Assembly: GCA_018268715.1 (NCBI GenBank)
Contig: JAFDVZ010000006.1
Span: 86,044 to 150,043, forward strand
Length of the DNA: 64,000 nucleotides
Direction of reading: 5' to 3'
Origin: Acidobacteriota bacterium
GTDB lineage: Bacteria; Acidobacteriota; Terriglobia; Bryobacterales; Bryobacteraceae
Shown: positions 56,426 to 63,928 of the stretch, piece after piece
Position numbering within the stretch: the stretch's first letter is position 1
How the letters are laid out: each line of letters begins with the position of its first letter
Translations under genes and position numbers: made by a program
The notes under the pieces: model-generated
Databases searched by the model: none
Told to the model about the DNA's origin: nothing
Seen by the model: the letters and a program-made list of their open reading frames with translations, nothing else

Positions 56426-57262
56426 ATGGACGTAGGGGTTCTGATCGCTGTCTTTAACAACTTGAGCGGACTCAGGCGATCGCTTGATAGCCTGCGGTAT
56501 TCTCGCGATTGCCGGTTTGAGGTATTGGTGGTGGATGACGGAAGCTCCCCACCAATTGAGTTAACCGCGGACGATACCCAGGGAGTGCCGGTGCGAATCA
56601 TCAGACTTGGCTCAAACCGAGGACTCGCCGGCGCCCTGAACGTTGGCCTAGCGTGCGGCAACTGGAAGTACGTCGCGCGCCTTGACGCCGGTGATACTAT
56701 ACGCCCCGACAGGCTTGTACGCCAAGCCAACGTCTTAGAGAACGATACTGAAGTTGCACTTGTATCATCCTGGGTGGATTTCGTTCAACCTGACACACGT
56801 CGACACGTCTTTCGATACACGTGCCCATCTGCCGACTACGAGATCCGAAGAGCTCTGCGCTATCGCAACACCCTGCTGCATCCGGCTGTGATGTTCAGAT
56901 CCACGCACCTCGCGAAGGTGGGCCCGTACAATGAAGCGTTTCGGGTGTCCGAAGACTACGAACTCTTTATGAGGCTCGGAAGAGTGGGACTCTACCGATC
57001 CATTCCAGAGGTCTTGACGCAGACAGAGTGCTCGGTGACCGGAATCTCCAGTCGTTACAGACGCGCTCAACTCATCCAGTGTTTCAGAGTACAGATGGCG
57101 TATTTTGAACCAAACAACCTCCATTCATACCTTGGGATCGGGAGGACCCTCGGCCTGCTAGTCCCACCAAGAGCGGCAGTGCTCAAGGCTAAAGAGATCC
57201 TCAGCACGGTGCGCCACGGGACCGAACCGGCGAGAGGCGTTGATGAACGGATGCTGCTATGA
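56426..57262 (+). CDS. Glycosyltransferase family 2
   Basis: 278 residues. The GT-A fold starts MDVGVLIAVFNNLSGLRRSLDSL and EVLVVDDGSSPP; ARLDAGDTI takes the place of the DxD metal site. The region RALRYRNTLLHPAVMFR and EDYELFMRLGR, near the catalytic base, is typical of rhamnosyl- or glucosyltransferases. It overlaps the next gene by 4 nt. Confidence 0.88.
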   Translation: MDVGVLIAVFNNLSGLRRSLDSLRYSRDCRFEVLVVDDGSSPPIELTADDTQGVPVRIIRLGSNRGLAGALNVGLACGNWKYVARLDAGDTIRPDRLVRQANVLENDTEVALVSSWVDFVQPDTRRHVFRYTCPSADYEIRRALRYRNTLLHPAVMFRSTHLAKVGPYNEAFRVSEDYELFMRLGRVGLYRSIPEVLTQTECSVTGISSRYRRAQLIQCFRVQMAYFEPNNLHSYLGIGRTLGLLVPPRAAVLKAKEILSTVRHGTEPARGVDERMLL

Positions 57263-58446
57263 GGATTCTCCTTCTAGTCGAATCCGCCGGTGCCGGTGTC
57301 GGCCGGCATGTGATCGACTTGGCCGAGGCGCTATCCAGGGTCGGGCACCAGACGCACGTAATCTATAACTCCGCTCGAACCGACGCGATGTTCCGAGCAC
57401 GCCTAGAGGCACTCGACGGTCACCTGGAAGGTTCGATGGGTGTGGCTATGCACCATTGGCCGCACCCATCCGACATCTTCGTAACCACTGCCATTCGGCG
57501 GTACACCAAGAAGCATGGCCCATTTGACGTTCTCCATTGCCACAGTACAAAGGCCGGCTTCTTGGGTCGTCTAGGAGTCCCGAGGTCCGCTGGGACAACC
57601 GTCTATACCCCACACGCTCCGCTCACGATGAGCCCCCATATCTCAAGGCTCGCCCACTTGAGCGTAAAGACTCTCGAACTTCTCCTCATCCGTAGGACCA
57701 GTGCCATTATCGCGGTCTCCGAACATGAGGCAGATCATCTGCGCGCCGTCGGCATCCCCCCAAGCAAAATACGTGTTGTGCCGAACGCGGTTCCGGCGTA
57801 CACGGGAGGGGGGCATCTACGACATCTCGGACGGCATCGGCTTGCGATCCCAACAGGTGATGTCGCAATAGGCTTTGTCGGCCGCCTTGAGCAACAGAAA
57901 CGGGTCGACGTTCTGCTACACGCAGTCTCTACACTGCCTCGGGAAGTCATGCAGCGGACATGGCTGGTAGTCATCGGCGACGGTTCGCTGGGCCGTGAAC
58001 TTCGCACGCTATCAGTCGCTCTAGGAATCAGTAGCCGCACCATCTGGGCCGGTGAAGTGGAGCACGCCGAGGCCTATATGCCAGCTTTTGACGTCTTTGC
58101 GCTGGCGAGCGACTACGAAGCACTTCCTTACGTATTACTCGAGGCCCTTTCTGTCGGTCTCCCGATTGTGGCAACGCGCGTTTGTGCCGACGCGGGTCTG
58201 GTCGAAAGTGATCGTAACGGATTGGCAGTGGCACCCGGCGATGTCGCCGGTATGTCGCGGGCGATCTGCGCCTTGATCACAGATCCGGCGCTCCGGTCCC
58301 GCATGGCTCAGGAATCGATCATCGTGAGCCAGCGCTTCTCGCTGGACGCAATGGTCAGACGTACGATCGATGTGTATTCGAAGGCGCTGTCGAAGACCTC
58401 CCACGGAGTCTCCGCGCAACTCCCTGCCCACCTTTCGAAGGTGTAG
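57259..58446 (+). CDS. Glycosyltransferase, GT4 family
   Basis: 395 residues. It begins MRILLLVESAGAGVGRHVIDL. The C-terminal domain has GFVGRLEQQKRVDVLLHA, then YEALPYVLLEALSVGLPIVAT, the E...E donor-binding motif of GT4. ATG overlaps the GT2 stop (ATGA). It likely adds the next sugar of the repeat. Confidence 0.9.
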   Translation: MRILLLVESAGAGVGRHVIDLAEALSRVGHQTHVIYNSARTDAMFRARLEALDGHLEGSMGVAMHHWPHPSDIFVTTAIRRYTKKHGPFDVLHCHSTKAGFLGRLGVPRSAGTTVYTPHAPLTMSPHISRLAHLSVKTLELLLIRRTSAIIAVSEHEADHLRAVGIPPSKIRVVPNAVPAYTGGGHLRHLGRHRLAIPTGDVAIGFVGRLEQQKRVDVLLHAVSTLPREVMQRTWLVVIGDGSLGRELRTLSVALGISSRTIWAGEVEHAEAYMPAFDVFALASDYEALPYVLLEALSVGLPIVATRVCADAGLVESDRNGLAVAPGDVAGMSRAICALITDPALRSRMAQESIIVSQRFSLDAMVRRTIDVYSKALSKTSHGVSAQLPAHLSKV

Positions 58447-58460
58447 AGAAGACGTGCCGA

Positions 58461-59948
58461 TTGGCCCGACCCTCCCGAAGAGAGTTCTTCATCCCAAGGA
58501 GCTTCACAAGTCCAAAAATGGTGACCACCCTACCCTCCGCCGTAGCGTCCATCTCCCGTTCAGCCGACTTCGCGAAGCCACTCGTGGGTTCCCTGGTTCT
58601 CTTGCTCTCCGACACGGTTGCACTCTCAATCGCCATCGCGCTCGGTGCTGGCACCTGGGCATTCGTCACAAGACCCGCAGCAATAGACCTTAGTAGCGTC
58701 TACATCGTCGCCATCGCCGTGGCGCTCGTCTCTTACGCCGCCAAGGGACTCTATACTGGCTTTGGCATAACTGAAACCGAGCAACTGCGGAAGATCGTTG
58801 GCACCAACACATTCGTCTACCTCACCATTACGGCCGCACTGTTCCTCTCCAAGCAGAGTACCTCTCAGTCAAGAGGAGTCTTCCTGTGTTCGTGGGTGCT
58901 GTCCATAATCTTCGTGCCGCTCTTTCGCGCTACCGTAACCGGACAGGCTTCACGCCAGAACTGGTGGGGGCACCCAGCCCTGATCGTCGGCGGCGGAACG
59001 CGCGTTACCAGCCTTCTCGAGCTCTTTCATTCCAACCCCGCTCTAGGCATCAGGCCCGTCGCCGTCGTTGGTGACACCGATGCCCCGCCAGCAGCCGGTC
59101 TGGCTCTGCTGCCCGACATGGAAGCGGGGGAGGCCGTTGCGAGCCTCCTGGGCCTCTCTCACGCTGTAGTCGTAGAATCGGGTCCCGGCACCCAAGCCCT
59201 GCTTGACCGCTGTGCCGCACGGTTCAAGAACGTACTAGTCATCCCGCAACTCGACGCAAAGACCAGTCTCTGGATTGACCCAAAGGACCTCGGCGGAACG
59301 CTGGGCCTGGAACTTCGCCACAACCTGTTGATACCGCTCAACCGCTGGCTGAAGCGTGCCCTGGATTTGGCCGTCGCCATAGCCGCCGGTATCATCGCTC
59401 TCCCCATCATCGCGATCTCCGCAGCCTGGATCTGCAGCGTCAGCGCCGGTTCACCATTCTTCACCCAGAGCCGTGAAACTTCCCATGGCCGCTCTTTCAA
59501 GATATTCAAGCTCCGCACCATGTACCCCGACGCGGAGGGCATGCTACTTCAGTACCTGGAACACTCCCCAACAGCTCGGGCAGAGTGGGAGAGAGACTTT
59601 AAGCTCAAGAACGATCCCCGGGTGCTGCCCGGCATAGGAAAGTTCCTTCGCTGCACTAGCTTCGACGAGTTGCCTCAGTTGTGGAACGTTCTGATAGGTG
59701 ACATGAGTGCCGTCGGCCCCAGGCCGATTATTACCGCGGAGATCGAGCGCTACGGCAGTACCTTCGACATCGTGCGACGCGTCAAGCCGGGCCTCACCGG
59801 CCTCTGGCAAGTATCCGGCCGCAATGATGTCTCCTACGCTGAGCGTGTTCGACTGGACGCCTATTACGTCCGAAACTGGTCCATCTGGCTCGACCTTACG
59901 ATCTTGGCCCGAACAGTCCGAGTCGTCGTCCTCCGCACCGGCCTCTGA
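58461..59948 (+). CDS. Undecaprenyl-phosphate sugar phosphotransferase, WbaP-like
   Basis: 495 residues. Four N-terminal membrane helices (about 35-140) are followed by a CoA-binding-like part and the bacterial sugar transferase domain. Motifs are FKIFKLRTMYPDAE, RCTSFDELPQLWNVL and MSAVGPRPI, then TGLWQVSGRNDVSY. It starts the repeat unit by linking sugar-1-phosphate to undecaprenyl phosphate. A TTG at 58461 or ATG at 58518 (residue 20) may be the start; the latter fits known proteins better. It ends the exopolysaccharide run. Confidence 0.92.
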   Translation: MARPSRREFFIPRSFTSPKMVTTLPSAVASISRSADFAKPLVGSLVLLLSDTVALSIAIALGAGTWAFVTRPAAIDLSSVYIVAIAVALVSYAAKGLYTGFGITETEQLRKIVGTNTFVYLTITAALFLSKQSTSQSRGVFLCSWVLSIIFVPLFRATVTGQASRQNWWGHPALIVGGGTRVTSLLELFHSNPALGIRPVAVVGDTDAPPAAGLALLPDMEAGEAVASLLGLSHAVVVESGPGTQALLDRCAARFKNVLVIPQLDAKTSLWIDPKDLGGTLGLELRHNLLIPLNRWLKRALDLAVAIAAGIIALPIIAISAAWICSVSAGSPFFTQSRETSHGRSFKIFKLRTMYPDAEGMLLQYLEHSPTARAEWERDFKLKNDPRVLPGIGKFLRCTSFDELPQLWNVLIGDMSAVGPRPIITAEIERYGSTFDIVRRVKPGLTGLWQVSGRNDVSYAERVRLDAYYVRNWSIWLDLTILARTVRVVVLRTGL

Positions 59949-60080
59949 ACAAGCCATAGAATCCAGCTGTGAGTCCCATGCCCAGTATCTTGTGCGTGGT
60001 CTGATCCACGACTTCCAGTATCTTCTCTGGCAGCCAGACAGAAACTCGACGCGATCGCGTGACCGCCGTCCCATAGCCGC

Positions 60081-60114
60081 GGTCTCTGTGAGAAAGAACA
60101 GAAGCGGCTCAACC
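60081..60114 (+). repeat. Short repeat, copy before nuclease copy A end
   Basis: A CTCTGTGAGAA core followed by AGAACAGAAGCGGCTCAACC, as also at 60836-60869 and, diverged, at 61453-61483. The homology continues to about 60173 against the 61453 copy, so a longer element of about 85 bp is shared. Confidence 0.85.
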
Positions 60115-60174
60115 GGTGCTTCACCCCGGTCATCGCCGCCTTGGTCACCGCGCACAAACCCGCGCGGCAAGGCG

Positions 60175-60780
60175 TCAGATCCCCGGCAGTCTCCTCACCC
60201 CATTCCCGATCGTCGGCCGCTCCGCCATCCAGCACCCCAACGCCGTAGCCGTCACCAGATCGTCGTGACGGCCCACTCCCACCGCCCCCCAACTCACCCG
60301 CCCCGTCCGCGTCCAGATCGTCCGCATCTCCACCAACTCCTCCACCAGGCTCGGCGTCTGCCGCAGGTCCCGCGCGATCCGCAATAACCCCTTCTCGAGA
60401 TTCAACTGCAGACCCGAGATCAGGTCCCGCTTCGGCGCCCTCCACACCCGCCCATCGCTGTTCGCCTCCTCCCCCGCCGTAATCACCACGGGAACCATCT
60501 CGCACTGTAGCGGCGCCTCCCGCAGCATATCGATGACCGGCGCCCCCATCGACGTCGCGTCCACCGCGATCCCGCAGTTCCACCCCAACTGCCGCCCGAT
60601 ATCCACGATCCGCCGCACCACGCCCGTATAAGACGTCCCCAGCGGCACGCGTTCCAGCCACCGCACCGACAGGCCCAAGAACAAGGGCTCCATCCACGCC
60701 CGGGGTCTCTCCTCCCGTTCCACGATGGCGATCGCGGTGAAATCCACCTGCTTGCCCAAATCTGCACCGATGTAATACAT
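60175..60780 (-). CDS. Terminase large subunit nuclease domain, copy A
   Basis: 201 residues with the RNase H-like nuclease fold of phage large terminases but no ATPase part. The metal-binding acids are D7 in ADLGKQ, D74 in AVDATSMG and D173/D174 in RHDDLVTATAL. VPKRDLISGLQ-type block and the Trp near the end are typical. It differs from copy B at only five residues (4, 6, 17, 108, 115). GGAGG lies 8 nt before ATG. It probably cut packaged phage DNA; here it may be a remnant or a domesticated nuclease. Confidence 0.85.
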   Translation of the reverse strand: MYYIGADLGKQVDFTAIAIVEREERPRAWMEPLFLGLSVRWLERVPLGTSYTGVVRRIVDIGRQLGWNCGIAVDATSMGAPVIDMLREAPLQCEMVPVVITAGEEANSDGRVWRAPKRDLISGLQLNLEKGLLRIARDLRQTPSLVEELVEMRTIWTRTGRVSWGAVGVGRHDDLVTATALGCWMAERPTIGNGVRRLPGI

Positions 60781-60835
60781 TCGTCAAACCTCCGTGACCG
60801 TCAGCTAAATCGCCGTGCGCTCCGTCCCCCTCAGT

Positions 60836-60869
60836 GGCCTCTGTGAGAAAGAACAGAAGCGGCTCAACC
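60836..60869 (+). repeat. Short repeat, copy between nuclease copy A and hicB
   Basis: GGCCTCTGTGAGAAAGAACA followed by GAAGCGGCTCAACC. It is nearly identical to 60081-60114 and lies 43 bp before hicB. Confidence 0.85.
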
Positions 60870-60912
60870 AGCGCGTCCGCCCCATCGCCGCGACGGTGCT
60901 AAATTCTGAGGT

Positions 60913-61110
60913 ATGAAGTACCCAGTCGCATTGGTACGGACCGAAGAGGGCTACAGCGTGTCCTGCCCTGGACTCCCCGGGTGCTGGTCGCAGGGCGCCA
61001 CGGAAGAAGAGGCCTTGACCAACATCCGGTACGCCATTGGCGAGTATCTCGAAGTTGCCAAACAACTCGCGGGCCAGCAGAATTTGAGGGAAGTGGATAT
61101 CCCAGCCTAG
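60913..61110 (+). CDS. hicB: HicB-like antitoxin
   Basis: 65 residues: MKYPVALVRTEEGYSVSCPGLPGCWSQG, then ATEEEALTNIRYAIGEYLE. This is the HicB fold (partial RNase H-like). HicB neutralises HicA and often represses its own operon. Here it precedes hicA, with 2 bp between. The usual C-terminal DNA-binding part is missing, as in short HicB proteins. Confidence 0.9.
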   Translation: MKYPVALVRTEEGYSVSCPGLPGCWSQGATEEEALTNIRYAIGEYLEVAKQLAGQQNLREVDIPA

Positions 61111-61112
61111 CA

Positions 61113-61326
61113 ATGCCGAAGATTCCGGGAATCCCCCACCTCCGGGCCGTCAAAGCCCTGGAAAAGGCTGGATTCCGTGTCGCCAGGGAAGGCAAACACA
61201 TCGTCATGACCGACGGGCATCGAATCCTGACCATTCCTCGGCACGACCCGGTGGAACCCGTTCACAATGGGCGGTATCGTCCGGGATGCGGGTCTCACAC
61301 ATAGCCAATTCCGCCAACTTCTGTAA
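61113..61326 (+). pseudogene. hicA: Frameshifted HicA-like toxin
   Basis: MPKIPGIPHLRAVKALEKAGF, then GKHIVMTDGHRILTIPRHDPV is a HicA mRNA interferase with the catalytic His in GKHIVM. After codons for HDPV, one extra G at 61253/61254 shifts the frame and leads to a stop at 61302-61304. Dropping one base restores NPFTMGGIVRDAGLTHSQF and a stop at 61324-61326, the proper HicA end. So this is a recent single-base frameshift, or an error in the assembly. Confidence 0.88.
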
Positions 61327-61452
61327 CACAGCGCCGTTCCCGTAACCGAAAGTAGGGAAGTAATCGCGACTGAAAGGCAACACTGCCATCCTACGGGCCT
61401 GGGCCGTCTTCGTCATCGGCATCGTGGTCGGTGATGGCGGCCGTTGGGCGAC

Positions 61453-61483
61453 TGCAATGAGAAAGAACGGAAGCGGCTCAACC
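61453..61483 (+). repeat. Short repeat, diverged copy before nuclease copy B end
   Basis: TGCAATGAGAAAGAACGGAA followed by GCGGCTCAACC. Homology to the 60081 copy runs on to about 61540. About 85 bp separate it from the end of nuclease copy B, and these are absent at copy A. Confidence 0.8.
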
Positions 61484-61601
61484 GGCGCGTCCGCCCCGGT
61501 CATCGCCGCCTGGGTCACCGCGCACAAACCAGCGCGGCAAGGTCCCTGCCGGATCAGCCAGTTCATTGAGGAGCTTCGCCGTGAGCTCCGTCCTCCGCTG
61601 T

Positions 61602-61617
61602 GGCCTCTGTGAGAAAA
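61602..61617 (+). repeat. Short repeat at the 3' side of nuclease copy B
   Basis: GGCCTCTGTGAGAAAA, the same core as 46301-46316, lies 12 bp past the copy B stop. Confidence 0.8.
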
Positions 61618-61626
61618 AGCAGAAGG

Positions 61627-62254
61627 TGTCAAATCCCCGGCAGCCTCCGCACCCCGTTCCCAATCGTCGGCCGCTCCGCCATCCAGCACCCCAACGCCGT
61701 AGCCGTCACCAGATCGTCGTGACGGCCCACCCCCACCGCCCCCCAACTCACCCGCCCCGTCCGCGTCCAGATCGTCCGCATCTCCACCAACTCCTCCACC
61801 AGGCTCGGCGTCTGCCGCAGGTCCCGCGCGATCCGCAATAACCCCTTCTCGAGATTCAACTGCAGACCCGAGATCAGGTCCCGCTTCGGCACCCTCCACA
61901 CCCGCCCGTCGTTGTTCGCCTCCTCCCCCGCCGTAATCACCACGGGAACCATCTCGCACTGTAGCGGCGCCTCCCGCAGCATATCGATGACCGGCGCCCC
62001 CATCGACGTCGCATCCACCGCGATCCCGCAGTTCCACCCCAACTGCCGCCCGATATCCACGATCCGCCGCACCACGCCCGTATATGAGGTCCCCAGCGGC
62101 ACGCGTTCCAGCCACCGCACCGACAGGCCCAAGAACAAGGGCTCCATCCAGGCTCGAGGTCTCTCTTCCCGTTCCACAATGGCGACAGCAGTGAAATCCA
62201 CCTGCTTGCCCAAATCCACACCGACGTAATACATCCTTACAAACCTCCGTGACC
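61627..62254 (-). repeat. Duplicated segment matching 60173-60800
   Basis: The nuclease gene with its Shine-Dalgarno and a few flanking bases is present twice in direct orientation about 1.45 kb apart. The hicB-hicA pair on the opposite strand separates the copies. The match ends upstream near AAACCTCCGTGACCG in both. Confidence 0.9.
61629..62234 (-). CDS. Terminase large subunit nuclease domain, copy B
   Basis: 201 residues from ATG at 62234, with GGAGG 9 nt upstream; the frame is open further, but copy A starts at the matching codon. The metal acids D7, D74 and D173/D174 are all kept. Five residues differ from copy A: V4, V6, V17, N108 and V115. It lies behind a small gene of unknown function on the same strand, and the ATPase-domain gene is about 0.9 kb further upstream, so it is the better candidate for the original nuclease half. 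Confidence 0.85.
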   Translation of the reverse strand: MYYVGVDLGKQVDFTAVAIVEREERPRAWMEPLFLGLSVRWLERVPLGTSYTGVVRRIVDIGRQLGWNCGIAVDATSMGAPVIDMLREAPLQCEMVPVVITAGEEANNDGRVWRVPKRDLISGLQLNLEKGLLRIARDLRQTPSLVEELVEMRTIWTRTGRVSWGAVGVGRHDDLVTATALGCWMAERPTIGNGVRRLPGI

Positions 62255-62290
62255 GCCGTCTCCCGGCTGTGATCTCTGTGAGAAGCCGCG

Positions 62291-62539
62291 CTATGGCTCC
62301 GTGAGCCGGCAGTGCGCCCGAAGCACGGGATCGTAATCCTCCACTCGCGCCCAAGCCGCCGGCCGCCCAGGCCCCCGCGAAGCCCCGGCCGCCGCCCGAG
62401 CCGCCTCAAGCGCCCGTTCCAACTCGACGCTCCGCCGCCCTTCCAACACCGCCCCATCGGCCCCGAACCGTTCGGCTTCAGGCCCCTTCGGCATGCGCAG
62501 TCCATCGACGCGCGCGCCCAAATACCCGGTAACGCTCAT
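62291..62539 (-). CDS. Small protein between the terminase halves
   Basis: 82 residues: MSVTGYLGARVDGLRMPKGP, an Ala/Arg-rich helical part (SVELERALEAARAAAGASRG), and a conserved-looking end WARVEDYDPVLRAHC. AGGAGG lies 6 nt before the ATG at 62539, so it is very probably translated. No family recognised. It lies between the ATPase and nuclease halves of the terminase on the same strand. Confidence 0.65.
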   Translation of the reverse strand: MSVTGYLGARVDGLRMPKGPEAERFGADGAVLEGRRSVELERALEAARAAAGASRGPGRPAAWARVEDYDPVLRAHCRLTEP

Positions 62540-62570
62540 ATCATTCCTCCTATCGTTCTCCGGGATCGCC

Positions 62571-62598
62571 GTCTCCCTCGGTGGCCTCAGTGAGAAAA
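62571..62598 (+). repeat. Short repeat before the GxxExxY gene
   Basis: GTCTCCCTCGGTGGCCTCAG followed by TGAGAAAA, 30 bp before the GxxExxY start. A reversed, diverged copy (TTCTCACAAAGTTCACAGAG) sits over the other end of that gene at 63032-63051. Confidence 0.75.
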
Positions 62599-62627
62599 TC
62601 ATCCCCCGGCGCCCACCAACGGGACAG

Positions 62628-63074
62628 GTGACCCACAACCAGACATCGCAACTGGTGCTCGACGAAGCCTTCGCCATCCACCGCAAACTCGGCCCGGGCC
62701 TCCTCGAATCCGTTTACGGGCAAATCCTGGCCGCCCGAATCGCGAAACGAGGCCTGAAAGTCGAATCCCAAGTCCCGATCCCGCTGACCTTCGAAGGCCA
62801 GCACTTCGAAACGGCCTATCGCGCCGACCTGATCGTCGACGACAAACTAATCGTCGAAATCAAATCCACGGAAAAGGTCCAGGACGTCCACAAAAAGCAA
62901 CTCCTGACCTACCTCCGCCTGTCCGGACTCAAACTCGGCCTACTGATCAACTTCAACCAGGTCCTGCTCAAGGAAGGCATCACCCGAATCGCGAACGGCG
63001 CCCTCCCACAGGACGGGGACCCAGAACCGGCTTCTCACAAAGTTCACAGAGAACCGCAGAGCTTCAAAACATAA
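62628..63074 (+). CDS. GxxExxY protein
   Basis: 148 residues from GTG at 62628. The family motif is G24-L-L-E27-S-V-Y30 in KLGPGLLESVYGQILAARI. YRADLIVDDKLIVEIKST, with its D and EIK, resembles the PD-(D/E)xK nuclease core, then LLTYLRLSGLKLGLLINF. The family (TIGR-type GxxExxY) has no proven function and is known for many copies in genomes with short intergenic repeats. Here it is flanked by that repeat family in both directions and lies on the strand opposite to the terminase genes. Confidence 0.85.
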   Translation: MTHNQTSQLVLDEAFAIHRKLGPGLLESVYGQILAARIAKRGLKVESQVPIPLTFEGQHFETAYRADLIVDDKLIVEIKSTEKVQDVHKKQLLTYLRLSGLKLGLLINFNQVLLKEGITRIANGALPQDGDPEPASHKVHREPQSFKT

Positions 63075-63150
63075 TCGAATGCTCCGCAACCGGTGGGCGA
63101 ACCCAGCAGGAGTCCGGCGCCCGGCCCTGCCAGAAACCCCAACCATCGCA

Positions 63151-63194
63151 TTCTCCGTGACCTCCGCAATCACGCGGCGAGCTCCGTGAGAACC
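63151..63194 (+). repeat. Short repeat forming the 3' end of the terminase ATPase gene
   Basis: TTCTCCGTGACCTCCGCAAT and, 20 bp on, AGCTCCGTGAGAACC. Read on the minus strand, the second part gives the last codons (VLTELAA, stop) of the ATPase-half gene. Confidence 0.75.
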
Positions 63195-63928
63195 AGAGGC
63201 GAGACATCCCCGCGAACGCTCCTCTCCACCAACCCCCGATCGAACACCCCGGTGCCGTTATCGAGAAACTGGCACAAGTACTCCTGGGAAAACCATGCTG
63301 GTCCCATCGATTCCCGCTGCTGTTCCAGGAACGCGGCCGAAATTCGCGGGCACTCCGTCGCCGGCACGGCCACGCGAGTCCACCCCGCCCGATTCCACTC
63401 CCGCCAGAAGAACCCGCGCTTGCCGTATGGCGTACTCAGCAGCCACAGCTTGCCGTTGGTGGTCGCCAGCCCGGCCCCGACAGCGTAGTACACCTCGTCG
63501 TCGATCTTGGCCGCCTCGTCGACAATCAGCATGTCGACGGTATAGCCGCGCGTGCTCACCTCGACGCCCGGCACACCCACGATTCGCGACCCATTTGGCA
63601 GTTCGATCGACAGCCGGTGGTTGCCATCCCCGCGAAACGGAACGCCCAGGCGTTCGAGAAACACCTCCGCCTTCCTGAGCAATTCGCCGCTTTGCGGACC
63701 CACCGCACTGACGACATACACCAGACTCCGGGGAACCGTCCAAACCAACTGCACCGCCCGCGCGGCGGCGAGCGTCGACTTACCCCACTGTCGGGAGCAA
63801 GCCAAGATGAGCCGATCGGGATCAGCCGCAAGCACGGCCGCTTGCTGGGGATCCGGAACAAATCCGATCCGGTCCAGGAAAGAAACCTCCTTCCGCCCCT
63901 CCGATCTTTTCCTATCGATAAAAGTCAT
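63170..63928 (-). CDS. Terminase large subunit ATPase domain only
   Basis: 252 residues. The phage packaging ATPase has adenine-binding PQQ at 27-29, Walker A CSRQWGKST at 44-52, Walker B MLIVDEAAK at 133-141 and the coupling motif LLSTPYG at 163-169. Normal large terminases run on into an RNase H-like nuclease domain. Here the protein stops at the linker (FLDNGTGVFDRGLVERS), in a short repeat. The nuclease half is found in separate genes downstream on the same strand. It suggests a split terminase or a prophage remnant. Window edge lies 72 bp upstream. Confidence 0.88.
   Translation of the reverse strand: MTFIDRKRSEGRKEVSFLDRIGFVPDPQQAAVLAADPDRLILACSRQWGKSTLAAARAVQLVWTVPRSLVYVVSAVGPQSGELLRKAEVFLERLGVPFRGDGNHRLSIELPNGSRIVGVPGVEVSTRGYTVDMLIVDEAAKIDDEVYYAVGAGLATTNGKLWLLSTPYGKRGFFWREWNRAGWTRVAVPATECPRISAAFLEQQRESMGPAWFSQEYLCQFLDNGTGVFDRGLVERSVRGDVSPLVLTELAA

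Noticed and set aside
61204..62505. A 433-codon open frame across nuclease copy B
   Set aside because: It runs in another frame of the well-supported nuclease gene and has no motif of its own.
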